Assembly (NCBI GenBank): GCA_003142595.1
Contig: PLMU01000006.1
Location: 128,840-192,839, forward strand
Direction of reading: 5' to 3'
Origin: Phycisphaerales bacterium
Lineage (GTDB): Bacteria > Planctomycetota > Phycisphaerae > Sedimentisphaerales > UBA12454
Length of the DNA stretch: 64,000 nt
The stretch's first letter is position 1. Every line of letters starts with the position of its first letter. A model generated the notes under the pieces. That model ran no database searches and was not told the origin of the DNA. It saw nothing but the letters and a program-made list of their open reading frames with translations. Shown here piece by piece: positions 1 to 8,190 of this stretch. The translations under genes and the position numbers were made by a program.

Positions 1-1369
1 TCCGAGCACGGGAAAAATCGGATTCTTTAAGATTATGTCTGTGTCGGGGGCATATTTTCACGGCGACCAGGCTCAAAAAATGCTGCAGCGAGTTTACGGC
101 ACTGCCTGGGCGACGAAAAAAGAACTCGACGATTATCTGCACAGGCTCGAAGAGGCGAAGAAACGCGACCATCGTTTCCTCGGCAAACAGCTGGATATTT
201 ACAGTGTGCACGACGATATTGGGCCGGGGCTGATACTGTGGCATCAGAACGGGTCGCTGATACGGCATATAATCGAGACGTTCTGGAAAGAGGAACATCT
301 TAAACGCGGATACGATATTATTTACACGCCGCACATCGCGACGGAAAAGATTTATCAGAAAAGCGGACATCTGGAAAAATACGCGGATATGATGTATTCG
401 CCGATGAAAATCGACGAGATGAATTATTATCTCAAGCCGATGAATTGTCCGGGGCATTATATGATTTATAATAACAGTCCGCGGAGCTATCGGGATTTGC
501 CGATGCGGTTTTGCGAGCTGGGGATGGTGTATCGTTATGAGCCGAGCGGGACGCTGCATGGGATGCTGCGGGTTCGCGGGTTTACGCAGGACGATGCTCA
601 TACGTTCTGCACGCCGGGGCAGCTGGGGCAGGAGCTTGACCTGATTCTTGAATTGATGAATTTTATGATGACGACTTTCGGATATACTTATAAAGCGTAT
701 CTGGCGACTCGGCCGGCGAAGTTCCTGGGTACGGAAGAGGAATGGGACCGGGCGACAAAAGAATTGCGGCTGGCGATGGAGAGACGCGGGCTGAAATATG
801 AAGTCGATGAAGGCGGCGGTGTGTTTTACGCGCCGAAGATTGATATTAAGCTGATTGATTCGCTGGGGCGCGAATGGCAGGGGCCGACGCACCAGGTTGA
901 TTTGCAGGCGGCCAAGCGATTCGATATTAGATATGTCGGAGAAGATAATGCGCTGCACGAGCCGGTGATTATTCATCGGACGGTGCTGGGCAGTATGGAG
1001 CGGTTCATCGGTGGGCTGATTGAGCATTATGGCGGTAATTTCCCGCTGTGGCTGTCGCCGGAGCAGATGAGGGTGCTGACAATCAGCGAAAAGTCAAACG
1101 ATTACGCTCAAAAGCTGCACCAGAGATTGAAAGCTGAAGGATTGCGGTGCGGGATTGATATGTCCGATGAAAAAGTCGGAGCGAAAATTATCCGGGCGCA
1201 TAATGCAAAGATACCTTATATGCTTGTCGTAGGTCCAAAAGAGGCGCAGACGGAAAGCGTAAGTGTCAGGATTCGCGGAAGCAACGAAAACAAGAGCGTC
1301 GGAGTTGAGCAATTTGCCGCCGCGGCGAAAGAGAAAATTACTTCTAAAACACAGGATATAAATTTATAA
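1..1369 (+). CDS. thrS: threonyl-tRNA synthetase, 5' end outside the window
   Basis: Charges tRNA-Thr with threonine in the cytoplasm (class II aaRS). The frame is open to the first bases of the window and reads PSTGKIGFFKIMSVSGAYF, typical of the junction before the ThrRS catalytic core. The ATG at 35 is therefore internal, and the N-terminal TGS and editing domains lie upstream. The class II core follows, with MNCPGH (bases about 437-454) carrying the zinc-binding Cys, FRCELG-like motif 2, and a late HRTVLGSMERFIGG motif 3. The C-terminal anticodon-binding domain begins near base 1030. It ends 41 bp before infC, the widely conserved thrS-infC-rpmI-rplT order. About 455 residues are visible of a usual 600 to 650. 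Confidence 0.97.
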   Translation, partial: PSTGKIGFFKIMSVSGAYFHGDQAQKMLQRVYGTAWATKKELDDYLHRLEEAKKRDHRFLGKQLDIYSVHDDIGPGLILWHQNGSLIRHIIETFWKEEHLKRGYDIIYTPHIATEKIYQKSGHLEKYADMMYSPMKIDEMNYYLKPMNCPGHYMIYNNSPRSYRDLPMRFCELGMVYRYEPSGTLHGMLRVRGFTQDDAHTFCTPGQLGQELDLILELMNFMMTTFGYTYKAYLATRPAKFLGTEEEWDRATKELRLAMERRGLKYEVDEGGGVFYAPKIDIKLIDSLGREWQGPTHQVDLQAAKRFDIRYVGEDNALHEPVIIHRTVLGSMERFIGGLIEHYGGNFPLWLSPEQMRVLTISEKSNDYAQKLHQRLKAEGLRCGIDMSDEKVGAKIIRAHNAKIPYMLVVGPKEAQTESVSVRIRGSNENKSVGVEQFAAAAKEKITSKTQDINL

Positions 1370-1410
1370 CAGGATGCTTATAAAATTATTGAGATTGAAA
1401 GGAAAATAAT

Positions 1411-1926
1411 ATCAGTAAGATAAAACTCAGAGTCAACGGGCAAATCAGCGCCAATCCGGTCCGCCTCATATCGGCGGATAACGCTCAAATTGGAGTTGTG
1501 AGCATAAGTGAGGCTATTGAACAGGCCAAACAGGCAGAACTGGATTTGGTTGAGATTGCTCCGGAAGGCACCCCGCCGGTGTGCAGGATAATGGATTTCG
1601 GCAAGTATCTGTATGCGCTGAAAAGAAAAGAAAAACAAAATATGAAAAAGCAGCATGTAGTTACTTTGAAAGAAATCCGGCTGCGGCCAAAGACCGACCC
1701 GCACGACTGCGAAACGAAAGTGAACCACGCCCGCGAATTTTTCAAGAAGGGACACAAGGTGCAGTTTACGATGATGTTCAAGGGACGCGAGATGATGCAT
1801 CTTGAGCTTGGACAGGCGATGATGAATAAAATTGTCGCATCGCTGGAAGATGTCGCAAAAGTCGAACATCCGTCATCTATACTGGGCAAAAGATTGACCG
1901 TGATAATGTCACCCAAGCAGCCTTAA
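1411..1926 (+). CDS. infC: translation initiation factor IF-3 (AUC start codon)
   Basis: IF-3 binds the 30S subunit, prevents premature 50S joining and proofreads start-codon choice. The 171-aa reading SKIKLRVNGQISANPVRLI onward is the normal IF-3 N-domain, followed by the linker and C-domain (VTLKEIRLRPKTDPHD). An in-frame TGA lies at 1396-1398, and no ATG, GTG or TTG occurs before GTG 1498, which would delete most of the N-domain. The start must therefore be the ATC at 1411 (ATA at 1420 is a weaker choice), preceded by AAAGGA at 1398-1403. Rare AUU/AUC/AUA starts are a known feature of infC, where they let IF-3 repress its own translation. The same autoregulation is inferred here. Confidence 0.95.
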   Translation: MSKIKLRVNGQISANPVRLISADNAQIGVVSISEAIEQAKQAELDLVEIAPEGTPPVCRIMDFGKYLYALKRKEKQNMKKQHVVTLKEIRLRPKTDPHDCETKVNHAREFFKKGHKVQFTMMFKGREMMHLELGQAMMNKIVASLEDVAKVEHPSSILGKRLTVIMSPKQP

Positions 1927-1957
1927 GAACAAAGGCGAAGAAAACAAAAGTAAGTTG

Positions 1958-1986
1958 TTGACGTTGCGACGAAAGGTTGCTAAAAT
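1958..1986 (+). promoter_or_regulatory. sigma70-type promoter for rpmI-rplT-pheS
   Basis: TTGACG (1958-1963), a 17-bp spacer and TAAAAT (1981-1986) lie between infC and rpmI, predicting a start near 1993. This gives the ribosomal protein genes a transcript independent of thrS-infC. Confidence 0.6.
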
Positions 1987-2030
1987 ACTAATCTTTAATT
2001 TTTAAAACAAGAGATGTAAGGTTTAGAAAT

Positions 2031-2228
2031 ATGCCAAAGATGAAAACCCATAAGGGATTGAAGAAACGCGTAAAAGTAACGGCCAGCGGTAAAGTTATGG
2101 CTCATAAGAGCTGTAAGGGGCACCTGATGACTGGAAAATCGGCCAAAAGGCGCCGCCGACTGGATAAACCAATGATCATTACCGAAGTATATGCAAAATG
2201 TATGCGGGAAATGCTCAACCAGCATTAA
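2031..2228 (+). CDS. rpmI: 50S ribosomal protein L35
   Basis: Small basic 65-aa protein of the large ribosomal subunit. The start [13 protein letters not shown] and the segment [15 protein letters not shown] are the conserved L35 signature, and the length is normal. It sits 104 bp after infC, behind its own promoter-like sequence, and 23 bp before rplT. L20-dependent autoregulation of this operon is known in other bacteria. No L20-binding mimic was identified here. Confidence 0.97.
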   Translation: MPKMKTHKGLKKRVKVTASGKVMAHKSCKGHLMTGKSAKRRRRLDKPMIITEVYAKCMREMLNQH

Positions 2229-2251
2229 TACATTAATAAAGGAAGGCTGAT

Positions 2252-2608
2252 ATGCCACGAGTAAAAAAAGGGTCAGCAACCCGAAAAGCAAGAAAACGAG
2301 TTATGAAACGCGTAAGCGGCCACCGCGGTGACGCCAGCAGGAATTACCATCTTGCCAAAGAGAGCGGAATAAGGTCAGAAGTATTCGCCAGAGTCGGACG
2401 CAAACAAAAGAAAAGACAGTTCAGAAGACTATGGATAATACGATTGAACGCAGCCTGCAAAATGCGCAAAATCAGCTACAGCCTGTTCGTCAACGGCTGC
2501 AAAAAAGCCGTTATCGGGCTTAATAGAAAAATGCTCAGTGAAATAGCAATCGCCGACCCGGCCGCTTTCGATGTCATAGTTGAAAAGGCGCGAGCCGCTT
2601 GTGCTTGA
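2252..2608 (+). CDS. rplT: 50S ribosomal protein L20
   Basis: Early assembly protein of the 50S subunit that binds 23S rRNA. The 118-aa product has the usual L20 form: a very basic N-terminal extension (MPRVKKGSATRKARKRVMKR) and a globular C-domain with FRRLWIIRLNAACK. A GGAAGG Shine-Dalgarno lies 6 to 11 bp before ATG 2252. The 3' end overlaps the pheS start, suggesting translational coupling. Confidence 0.97.
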   Translation: MPRVKKGSATRKARKRVMKRVSGHRGDASRNYHLAKESGIRSEVFARVGRKQKKRQFRRLWIIRLNAACKMRKISYSLFVNGCKKAVIGLNRKMLSEIAIADPAAFDVIVEKARAACA

Positions 2609-3599
2609 GAAATTCAGACAAATCGGTAGGGAAGCTCTTGAATCGCTCAAAAAAGTAACGAACCCGGCACAACTCGAAGAATACCGCATCAAATTCCTTT
2701 CACGAAAAGGAGCGGTAACAGAAATGTTGAGTCAAATCGGACAAGCCCTTCCTGAACAGCGAAAAGAGGCGGGGGCACTTGCCAATAAAATCAAACAGGA
2801 AGTAACCGAGGCATTCGAACAACTCAAAACAACTCTGCAAGGCGCAGGTGCACAAGGTGCACAAAAAGGACCTGTCGTCGATGTAACTTTGCCGGGGATG
2901 GAATTTGAAAAAGGCAAGGCACATATCATAACGCAAACCATAAATGAACTGCTCGAAATATTCGGCAGAATGGGATTCGCTATCGCATACGGGCCGGAAG
3001 TTGAAGACGAGTGGCATAACTTTGTCGCGCTGAATATACCGGCCGGACATCCTGCAAGAGACCCATCAGATAATTTCTGCATTGATAATAATAAACTGCT
3101 GCGAAGCCAGACATCGACAATTCAAATCCGCACGATGGAAAAACAAAAGCCGCCGATAAGAGTTGTCGCACCGGGCAGAGTTTACCGGCCTGATACAGTT
3201 GACGCGACGCATATGTTTATGTTTCATCAGCTCGAAGCTCTTGTCGTCGATGAAGGCATCTCAATGGTCGATATGAAAAGCACAATCGCACAGTTTATTA
3301 GCGTGTTTTTCGGAAAAGACGTCAAGTGGAGACTTCGGCCGAGCTTTTTCCCGTTCACTGAGCCAAGCGCGGAAGTGGATTTACTGTTTGTCGCGAATGA
3401 CGGCACTGAAAAATGGATTGAAGTCGGCGGATGCGGAATGGTTGACCCAAATGTGCTTAACGCGGTCAATATCGACAGCGAAAAATATACCGGCTGGGCG
3501 TTCGGATTCGGAATCGAACGGCTTGCAATGCGAAAATACGGCATTACCGATATCAGACTATTCATCGAAAACGATATTCGCTTTCTTAAACAGTTCTAA
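2601..3599 (+). CDS. pheS: phenylalanyl-tRNA synthetase alpha subunit
   Basis: Catalytic alpha subunit of the (alpha-beta)2 PheRS. It has an N-terminal coiled-coil, the class II core with PGRVYRPDTVDATH and FHQLEALVVDEG, motif 2 (WRLRPSFFPFTEPSAEVD), and motif 3 (GFGIERLAMRKYG) near the C-terminus. The frame also opens at TTG 2580. GTG 2601 is preferred because it gives an 8-bp overlap with rplT and the usual PheS beginning. The beta-subunit gene pheT, which normally follows, is absent: the next gene is convergent, and its 3' end overlaps pheS by 14 bp. PheT must be encoded elsewhere. Confidence 0.95.
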   Translation: MLEKFRQIGREALESLKKVTNPAQLEEYRIKFLSRKGAVTEMLSQIGQALPEQRKEAGALANKIKQEVTEAFEQLKTTLQGAGAQGAQKGPVVDVTLPGMEFEKGKAHIITQTINELLEIFGRMGFAIAYGPEVEDEWHNFVALNIPAGHPARDPSDNFCIDNNKLLRSQTSTIQIRTMEKQKPPIRVVAPGRVYRPDTVDATHMFMFHQLEALVVDEGISMVDMKSTIAQFISVFFGKDVKWRLRPSFFPFTEPSAEVDLLFVANDGTEKWIEVGGCGMVDPNVLNAVNIDSEKYTGWAFGFGIERLAMRKYGITDIRLFIENDIRFLKQF

Positions 3600-4386
3600 T
3601 TCCTTTTGCGGCGCGGCGTTCTGCGGTTTTTGATTCAACTTCCTTTGTAAATAATTCTTTATCAATTGGGATTTGCTGCTGAGATAGATAAGAGGTTAAA
3701 AAATGCGTTTTGTCTGCATCGGTTAAACTTTCACGAAGCATATTTATCTGCACAAGGTTTTTTATTCTTAACCTCATAGGCAAATTATTGAATTTTTTCG
3801 TCCTCTCATTGTCGAGAAAAATAAAATCGTATTTACCATCTTGTTTTTTAACTAAAACGTTGCCGAGGCGTAAATCGCCATGGCAAAAGCCCTGGTCGTG
3901 CATCCTGCCGACGGTTTGGCCGAACTGCTCCATCAACTCTCGTTTTTCAGAATCCGTCAGTTTAATGAACAATTGGTAAATAGGCAGGCAATCCTGAACC
4001 TCGGTTGTGATTAGAAAATCAGCGATTACTAAACCGGCGAAAGATTTTTGACATAAGGCAACGGCGGGGGGAGTTGAAAACCCTTTTTCTCTCAGCATTC
4101 GGCCGGCCTTGAAGGCCCTGTCGGCTCTTGTGGAAATAAGGTTTTTTAGAATATCGGGAAAATTGCGATTGAGATAACGCTTGAGGACGAGATGATATAC
4201 TTTCGCTCTGAATAAAACAGAGAATTTTAAAACGGAGGCGAATTTTGAGGATGTCAGTTTTTCAAAAGAGCTTCTGTGCCCGTTGGGAAGCTGAACATCG
4301 GATAAAAATACAGACTCAAAACCGGAGGGGAAATCATCAGCGAGTTTAATCTTCCAGCCGGCGAGTTTGACTGTATGATAATTCAT
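3586..4386 (-). CDS. lipopolysaccharide core kinase-like protein (WaaP/InaA type)
   Basis: Predicted cytoplasmic protein-kinase-fold enzyme phosphorylating a sugar of the LPS core. The 266-aa protein has a plausible ATP lysine near residue 69 (LVLKRYL), the catalytic loop HGDLRLGNV at 169-177, and an Mg-binding-type Asp near 192 (FIFLDNERT). ATG 4386 is chosen because longer readings run back into lpxI. It is the last gene of the lpxD-lpxI operon, 5 bp after lpxI, which supports a lipid A/LPS role. The 3' end overlaps convergent pheS by 14 bp. The exact substrate cannot be told from sequence. Confidence 0.75.
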   Translation of the reverse strand: MNYHTVKLAGWKIKLADDFPSGFESVFLSDVQLPNGHRSSFEKLTSSKFASVLKFSVLFRAKVYHLVLKRYLNRNFPDILKNLISTRADRAFKAGRMLREKGFSTPPAVALCQKSFAGLVIADFLITTEVQDCLPIYQLFIKLTDSEKRELMEQFGQTVGRMHDQGFCHGDLRLGNVLVKKQDGKYDFIFLDNERTKKFNNLPMRLRIKNLVQINMLRESLTDADKTHFLTSYLSQQQIPIDKELFTKEVESKTAERRAAKGIRTV

Positions 4387-4391
4387 GTCTT

Positions 4392-5228
4392 TTAATAACC
4401 CAGAACAGCGATGCCGAGTTTGTCGGCGAGGGCAATCGTTTCGGGCTTGTCGATAATGATTGTTTTTCCTGCTTCGACGACCAAACACGAGCCGCCGTTT
4501 TGCGATAGGGCTTTGATTGTATCGGGTCCGACACAGGGGACGTCGAAACGCAAATCCTGGTCGGGCTTGGAGGCCTTTAAAAGAGTCCAGGCGCCTTTTT
4601 TGCAGGATTGGCCTGCGCGGGCAATCATTTTTTCGGTGCCTTCGATGGCCTCGACGGCAATTACGACTTTTTCCTTAACGGCGATGACCTGCCCAATGCC
4701 CATTTGTGCGATTGATTTTAAAAGCGGCCAGCCAAAGTCGATATCCTGCTGAATGTCGGCGGGGGGCTTAATTTTCGTCATTACGCCTTTGGCGGCTAAA
4801 TGCTCTTTACAATATTTTGTCGAGTCCTGCAAAATAATACCTCCGCAGGCAAGCTCATCGGCCAAAGCCTGCAACATCACCTGGTCAGTTTTATTTTTTT
4901 TCCTCAGACGCCAGTAAAAAATTCTCAACGCCCGCCAGTCGGGCAGATATTTTAAAATCCGCCAGGGCGTAAAAAGTTTGTCCTTGTGAACCTTGCCGAC
5001 CAAAATGGCGTCGGTAACACCCTGTTTTTTTAACTTTCTAATCCAGGCGCCCGGACGGGCAAGCGGAACCTGCTCGTAATAATCAACGCCCTCAGCAAGG
5101 CCGGGATCGGGATTGTCGCCAAGGCCGGTGCAAACGACGCGGCAGCCTGCCTGCTTTGCGCCCTGAGCAACGAGAAAGGGCAGCCTTCCTGCGCCCGCTA
5201 TCAGACCTATTATTTTTTTATCACTCAT
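4392..5228 (-). CDS. lpxI: UDP-2,3-diacylglucosamine pyrophosphatase LpxI
   Basis: Hydrolyses UDP-2,3-diacylglucosamine to lipid X and UMP, the fourth step of lipid A synthesis, in lineages that lack LpxH. The 278-aa protein matches the LpxI/DUF1009 pattern: GLIAGAGRLPFLVAQGAKQAG at the N-terminus, VGKVHKDKLF near residue 97, and a C-domain with GVMTKIKPPADIQQDIDFGWP and VPCVGPDTIKAL. The start overlaps the lpxD stop by 8 bp, so the two are translationally coupled. This places two consecutive lipid A functions in one operon. Confidence 0.93.
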   Translation of the reverse strand: MSDKKIIGLIAGAGRLPFLVAQGAKQAGCRVVCTGLGDNPDPGLAEGVDYYEQVPLARPGAWIRKLKKQGVTDAILVGKVHKDKLFTPWRILKYLPDWRALRIFYWRLRKKNKTDQVMLQALADELACGGIILQDSTKYCKEHLAAKGVMTKIKPPADIQQDIDFGWPLLKSIAQMGIGQVIAVKEKVVIAVEAIEGTEKMIARAGQSCKKGAWTLLKASKPDQDLRFDVPCVGPDTIKALSQNGGSCLVVEAGKTIIIDKPETIALADKLGIAVLGY

Positions 5229-6237
5229 TATTAGAGGATTTTTTAAGGCGGCTAATTGCTTTTTTCATTTCCGGCAGGTCCTGGATTAAACTGTAAGCGC
5301 GTCTTGCCGTTGCGGCATCGATTGCCGGTGCGCCGACGACAGACTGGCCATCGGGAATATCGTTTATCACGCCGGCCTGAGCTGCAATCATAACGCAATT
5401 TCCGATTTTAATGTGTCCGACAATGCCGGCCTGAGCGGCAATAACGCAGTGATGACCGATTGTCGTAGAGCCGGCAATGCCAATCTGGCCTACAAACAAA
5501 CAGTGAGGACCCACCTTTGCGCCGTGACCGATATCGATAAGGTCGCCGAATTTGCAGCCTTTGCCGATAATCGTATCGTCAATAGCGCCTCGCTGGATGC
5601 AGCAATTTGCGCCGATTTCAACGTCGTCTTCGATTATAGCTTTTCCGATTTGCGGAATTTTGTGGTGTATGCCTTCGTATGTCGAGTAGCCGTAGCCGTC
5701 TTTGCCGATTGATGAATTAGAATTAATGATAACGTTGTTGCCAAGTATGCTGCCATCGTAAATCACAGCATTCGGATACAGTATGCAGTTATTGCCGATT
5801 TTTGCATCTGGGCCGACGAATGCGCCGGGATAGATTATGGTATTTTCGCCGATAACGGCGTTGTCGCATACGGTTGCGAAATCGTAAATGTTGCAGCCTT
5901 TACCAATGCGGGCTGTTTCGGCAATCGAGGCTTTTTTCGAGATGCCGGTTTGTTTGTGCTGCCTGTGGCCGTAAAGAAGGATAGTGATTTGGGCATAGGC
6001 GTAATACGGGTCTTCGGCGATGAGCAGCGAGGCCGGGCATGGCATGTCTTTGCCGACAATTACCGCACCGGCTTTTGTAGTTGCAACGGCCTTTTCATAT
6101 TTGGGATTTGAGAGGAAACTTATGTCCGAAGAGATTGCGCTGTCGAGGGTCGCGACTGCGGAAATTAACATTTTGTCGTCGCCCTTGACCTTGCCGCCTA
6201 CATGCTGGGCCAGTTGTCCTAAAGTTTTAGTCTGCAT
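5221..6237 (-). CDS. lpxD: UDP-3-O-(3-hydroxyacyl)glucosamine N-acyltransferase LpxD
   Basis: Transfers a 3-hydroxyacyl chain from acyl-ACP to the 2-amino group of UDP-3-O-acylglucosamine (third lipid A step). The 338-aa protein has the N-terminal uridine-binding domain (SAVATLDSAISSDISFLSNPKY), then a long left-handed beta-helix of hexapeptide repeats from about residue 105. The region DIGHGAKVGPHC carries the His expected as catalytic base. ATG 6237 is used because AAGG lies about 6 bp upstream. A TTG 30 bp earlier is possible. A C-terminal helix follows the helix domain as usual. Confidence 0.95.
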   Translation of the reverse strand: MQTKTLGQLAQHVGGKVKGDDKMLISAVATLDSAISSDISFLSNPKYEKAVATTKAGAVIVGKDMPCPASLLIAEDPYYAYAQITILLYGHRQHKQTGISKKASIAETARIGKGCNIYDFATVCDNAVIGENTIIYPGAFVGPDAKIGNNCILYPNAVIYDGSILGNNVIINSNSSIGKDGYGYSTYEGIHHKIPQIGKAIIEDDVEIGANCCIQRGAIDDTIIGKGCKFGDLIDIGHGAKVGPHCLFVGQIGIAGSTTIGHHCVIAAQAGIVGHIKIGNCVMIAAQAGVINDIPDGQSVVGAPAIDAATARRAYSLIQDLPEMKKAISRLKKSSNNE

Positions 6238-6294
6238 TCGTGCCTTTTTTGTCCTTAATTCAAACAAATCATTATAACGCTTAATTACACAGGG

Positions 6295-6310
6295 TCAAGC
6301 ACTTAAGAAT
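6295..6310 (+). repeat. 16-bp direct repeat, copy 1
   Basis: TCAAGCACTTAAGAAT here is identical to 7117-7132, the last codons and stop of the GT9 gene. It lies just upstream of lpxD. The two copies bracket the PEP-CTERM gene, as expected if an insertion duplicated the GT9 3' end. Confidence 0.85.
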
Positions 6311-6363
6311 CGTTATTTGAAAGGGGAAAAACTATGCAGACCTGATAGAAATTGTAAGGATTA

Positions 6364-7005
6364 TTAACGCGATTTTCTTAAAAGAAGCGTTCCGATACTG
6401 AATAGTAAAAGTGTGGCTGGTTCAGGTATTAAAACTGCTGAAGTTACCGTAGCGCCTATGAAAAAATAATCCGAACCATAACCCGGACCACTAATAGACA
6501 AATCATTGTAAGCCCAGTCAGATAAAACAGGTGCTGTTGTCGGTAATGCTGTACTCGATAACGCGGTTCCCGTGTTGTCTATAAGTTGCCAATATATGCT
6601 ATCAACTTTGGCACCATTATCCAAGTCGTTGTTATTGTAGCTGCACCACGAATACCCGTCTCCTGGGATATCTGGAGAATCGTTCACAATCGTCATACGA
6701 AAATCTACATTATAGATATTAGTATAAAAAACTAACTCGTCAATATTTAAAGTTATTCCGCATGAACTGCTATTGTAGGAATACCCGCCAATAAATGATG
6801 TAGGATTTGTATCCAGTGTATCCGTGTCATAAGTATAAGAGCCTGTGATTGTGCTGCCGACGGTAACTTTCCCTTCGAGATTATAACCGTTAGTTACATT
6901 ATTCACCACCGCTTCAATGCCAATGGTAATTAACTGTCCATTAGAAACAGCAGGCAAAAATGCGCAAACCAGAAATGCAAAAATTATTCCTACTAACTTC
7001 TTCGT
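6364..7005 (-). CDS. PEP-CTERM sorting-domain protein with probable ACG start
   Basis: Predicted secreted protein whose C-terminus carries the exosortase sorting signal: PEPATLLLF, a hydrophobic stretch, then RKSR. The middle is Ser/Thr/Asn/Gly-rich with no recognised domain. The first standard start in frame is TTG 6957, which would remove the secretion signal. Reading back in frame gives TKKLVGIIFAFLVCAFLPAVSNG, a good signal peptide, from ACG 7003-7005, with a perfect AAGGAGG ending 5 bp before it. In-frame stops lie further upstream. The start is thus an ACG codon, a mutated ATG or a base error. It is a single gene between LPS genes, flanked by 16-bp direct repeats. Confidence 0.8.
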   Translation of the reverse strand, partial: TKKLVGIIFAFLVCAFLPAVSNGQLITIGIEAVVNNVTNGYNLEGKVTVGSTITGSYTYDTDTLDTNPTSFIGGYSYNSSSCGITLNIDELVFYTNIYNVDFRMTIVNDSPDIPGDGYSWCSYNNNDLDNGAKVDSIYWQLIDNTGTALSSTALPTTAPVLSDWAYNDLSISGPGYGSDYFFIGATVTSAVLIPEPATLLLFSIGTLLLRKSR

Positions 7006-7116
7006 AAATACCTCCTTAAAATACTGTAACTATTATACATCATTGATTACATTAAAACAATATAATAGTTATAAGAATAGTATTTATAGCGGGTTGCGAT
7101 TGGTGGGATTACTCAA

Positions 7117-7132
7117 TCAAGCACTTAAGAAT
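7117..7132 (+). repeat. 16-bp direct repeat, copy 2
   Basis: Identical to 6295-6310. On the minus strand it encodes the end of the GT9 protein (KFLSA and the TGA stop). Confidence 0.85.
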
Positions 7133-8190
7133 TTAAGGGCGGCACGGCTGACGATGCCGACCGCATCGGGTGAGGGCTTTTGAAAATCAGAAGGGTCGAA
7201 TTTGAAGGTTTTTGTCTTTGGGCCGAGGGGTGAGTAAATATCAGGATTTGTCGGGCCAAAGCAGGTAATCGCGGGAATACCGCAAGTCGAGGCGATATGC
7301 GCGACGCCGGTATCGTTGCCGACAAAGCAGCCGGCACAGCAGAGGAGCTGGAATGTCTGGGTAAGCGAGAATTCAGTCAGCAGCGGGGCAAGGGCGGATA
7401 ATCTGTCGATGGTTTTTTTGTTGAAACGCTCCAGTTCGGCAGGGCCGAGAAGGAAAATTACTGTTTCGCCGGCTTCGAGCAGCTCTTCGGCCAATAAATA
7501 AAAATTATCTATATGCCAGCATTTTTTTTCGCCGCCGGAGCCGGGATGGATTATGGCGGGTTTGTCTTTTTTCTTTAAGCCGAGCGAATCGAGAACCTTG
7601 CGACCCGCGGCAAGGTCGGATTTGAGAGGTTTTAGATATTTTTTCTTATCGACGGTGAAACGGGGCTGCGATTTGCGATGTCTGTAATCTGGGCAGGAGG
7701 AGCAAATTGAATCGATATAAAATTTCGTGATGTGATGCTTGTAACCGGCAGAAGGCTTTAGCGGGAGAGTAACGACTTCAACGGCGTTGCTGCAGTTTGC
7801 GGTAAAAATCAGGTTGTGCTCGAAGTCATCGCCGGCCGAGCCGAGGAAAGTAAAGATATACTGGAATCCCGCGAAGGCGGTTATGATCGGGTCGCCGTCC
7901 GGGATTTCAAAATCTTTTTTAGCAACGAAAAGCCTGTGCAAATCGACGGAGTCGAGGTCTCTTATACTGTCGATGCCGCTGCGGGTCGGGAAATATTCCA
8001 TATAGTTACTTCTGCCGAGAATGGTGATAGTGCCGATGTTGAGAGTTTTTTTCAGGAACTGCGCAATCGGCAGTGTCAGGACGCAATCGCCTATCGCGCC
8101 GGGCTGAATAATCATGGCGCGGTTGGCGGTCTTGCGTGATTCTTTTTCGGCGGAAGATAAAATATTCAAAATATCGCGTTCTTTGTTCAT
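7117..8190 (-). CDS. GT9 family glycosyltransferase (heptosyltransferase-like)
   Basis: Predicted cytoplasmic GT-B enzyme adding a heptose or related sugar to the LPS core. The 357-aa protein shows IQPGAIGDCVLTLPI near residue 28 (the GT9 N-terminal acceptor/phosphate loop), HPGSGGEKKCW near 215, and the donor-site motif FVGNDTGVAHIASTCGIPAI near 290, followed by CFGPTNP. Its ATG overlaps the mnmA stop by 4 bp (ATGA). Before the PEP-CTERM insertion it would have lain about 60 bp from lpxD, which fits a role in lipopolysaccharide assembly. Confidence 0.88.
   Translation of the reverse strand: MNKERDILNILSSAEKESRKTANRAMIIQPGAIGDCVLTLPIAQFLKKTLNIGTITILGRSNYMEYFPTRSGIDSIRDLDSVDLHRLFVAKKDFEIPDGDPIITAFAGFQYIFTFLGSAGDDFEHNLIFTANCSNAVEVVTLPLKPSAGYKHHITKFYIDSICSSCPDYRHRKSQPRFTVDKKKYLKPLKSDLAAGRKVLDSLGLKKKDKPAIIHPGSGGEKKCWHIDNFYLLAEELLEAGETVIFLLGPAELERFNKKTIDRLSALAPLLTEFSLTQTFQLLCCAGCFVGNDTGVAHIASTCGIPAITCFGPTNPDIYSPLGPKTKTFKFDPSDFQKPSPDAVGIVSRAALKFLSA

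Noticed and set aside
35-37. ATG as the start of thrS
   Set aside because: The frame is open upstream and encodes conserved ThrRS residues; the start lies outside the window.
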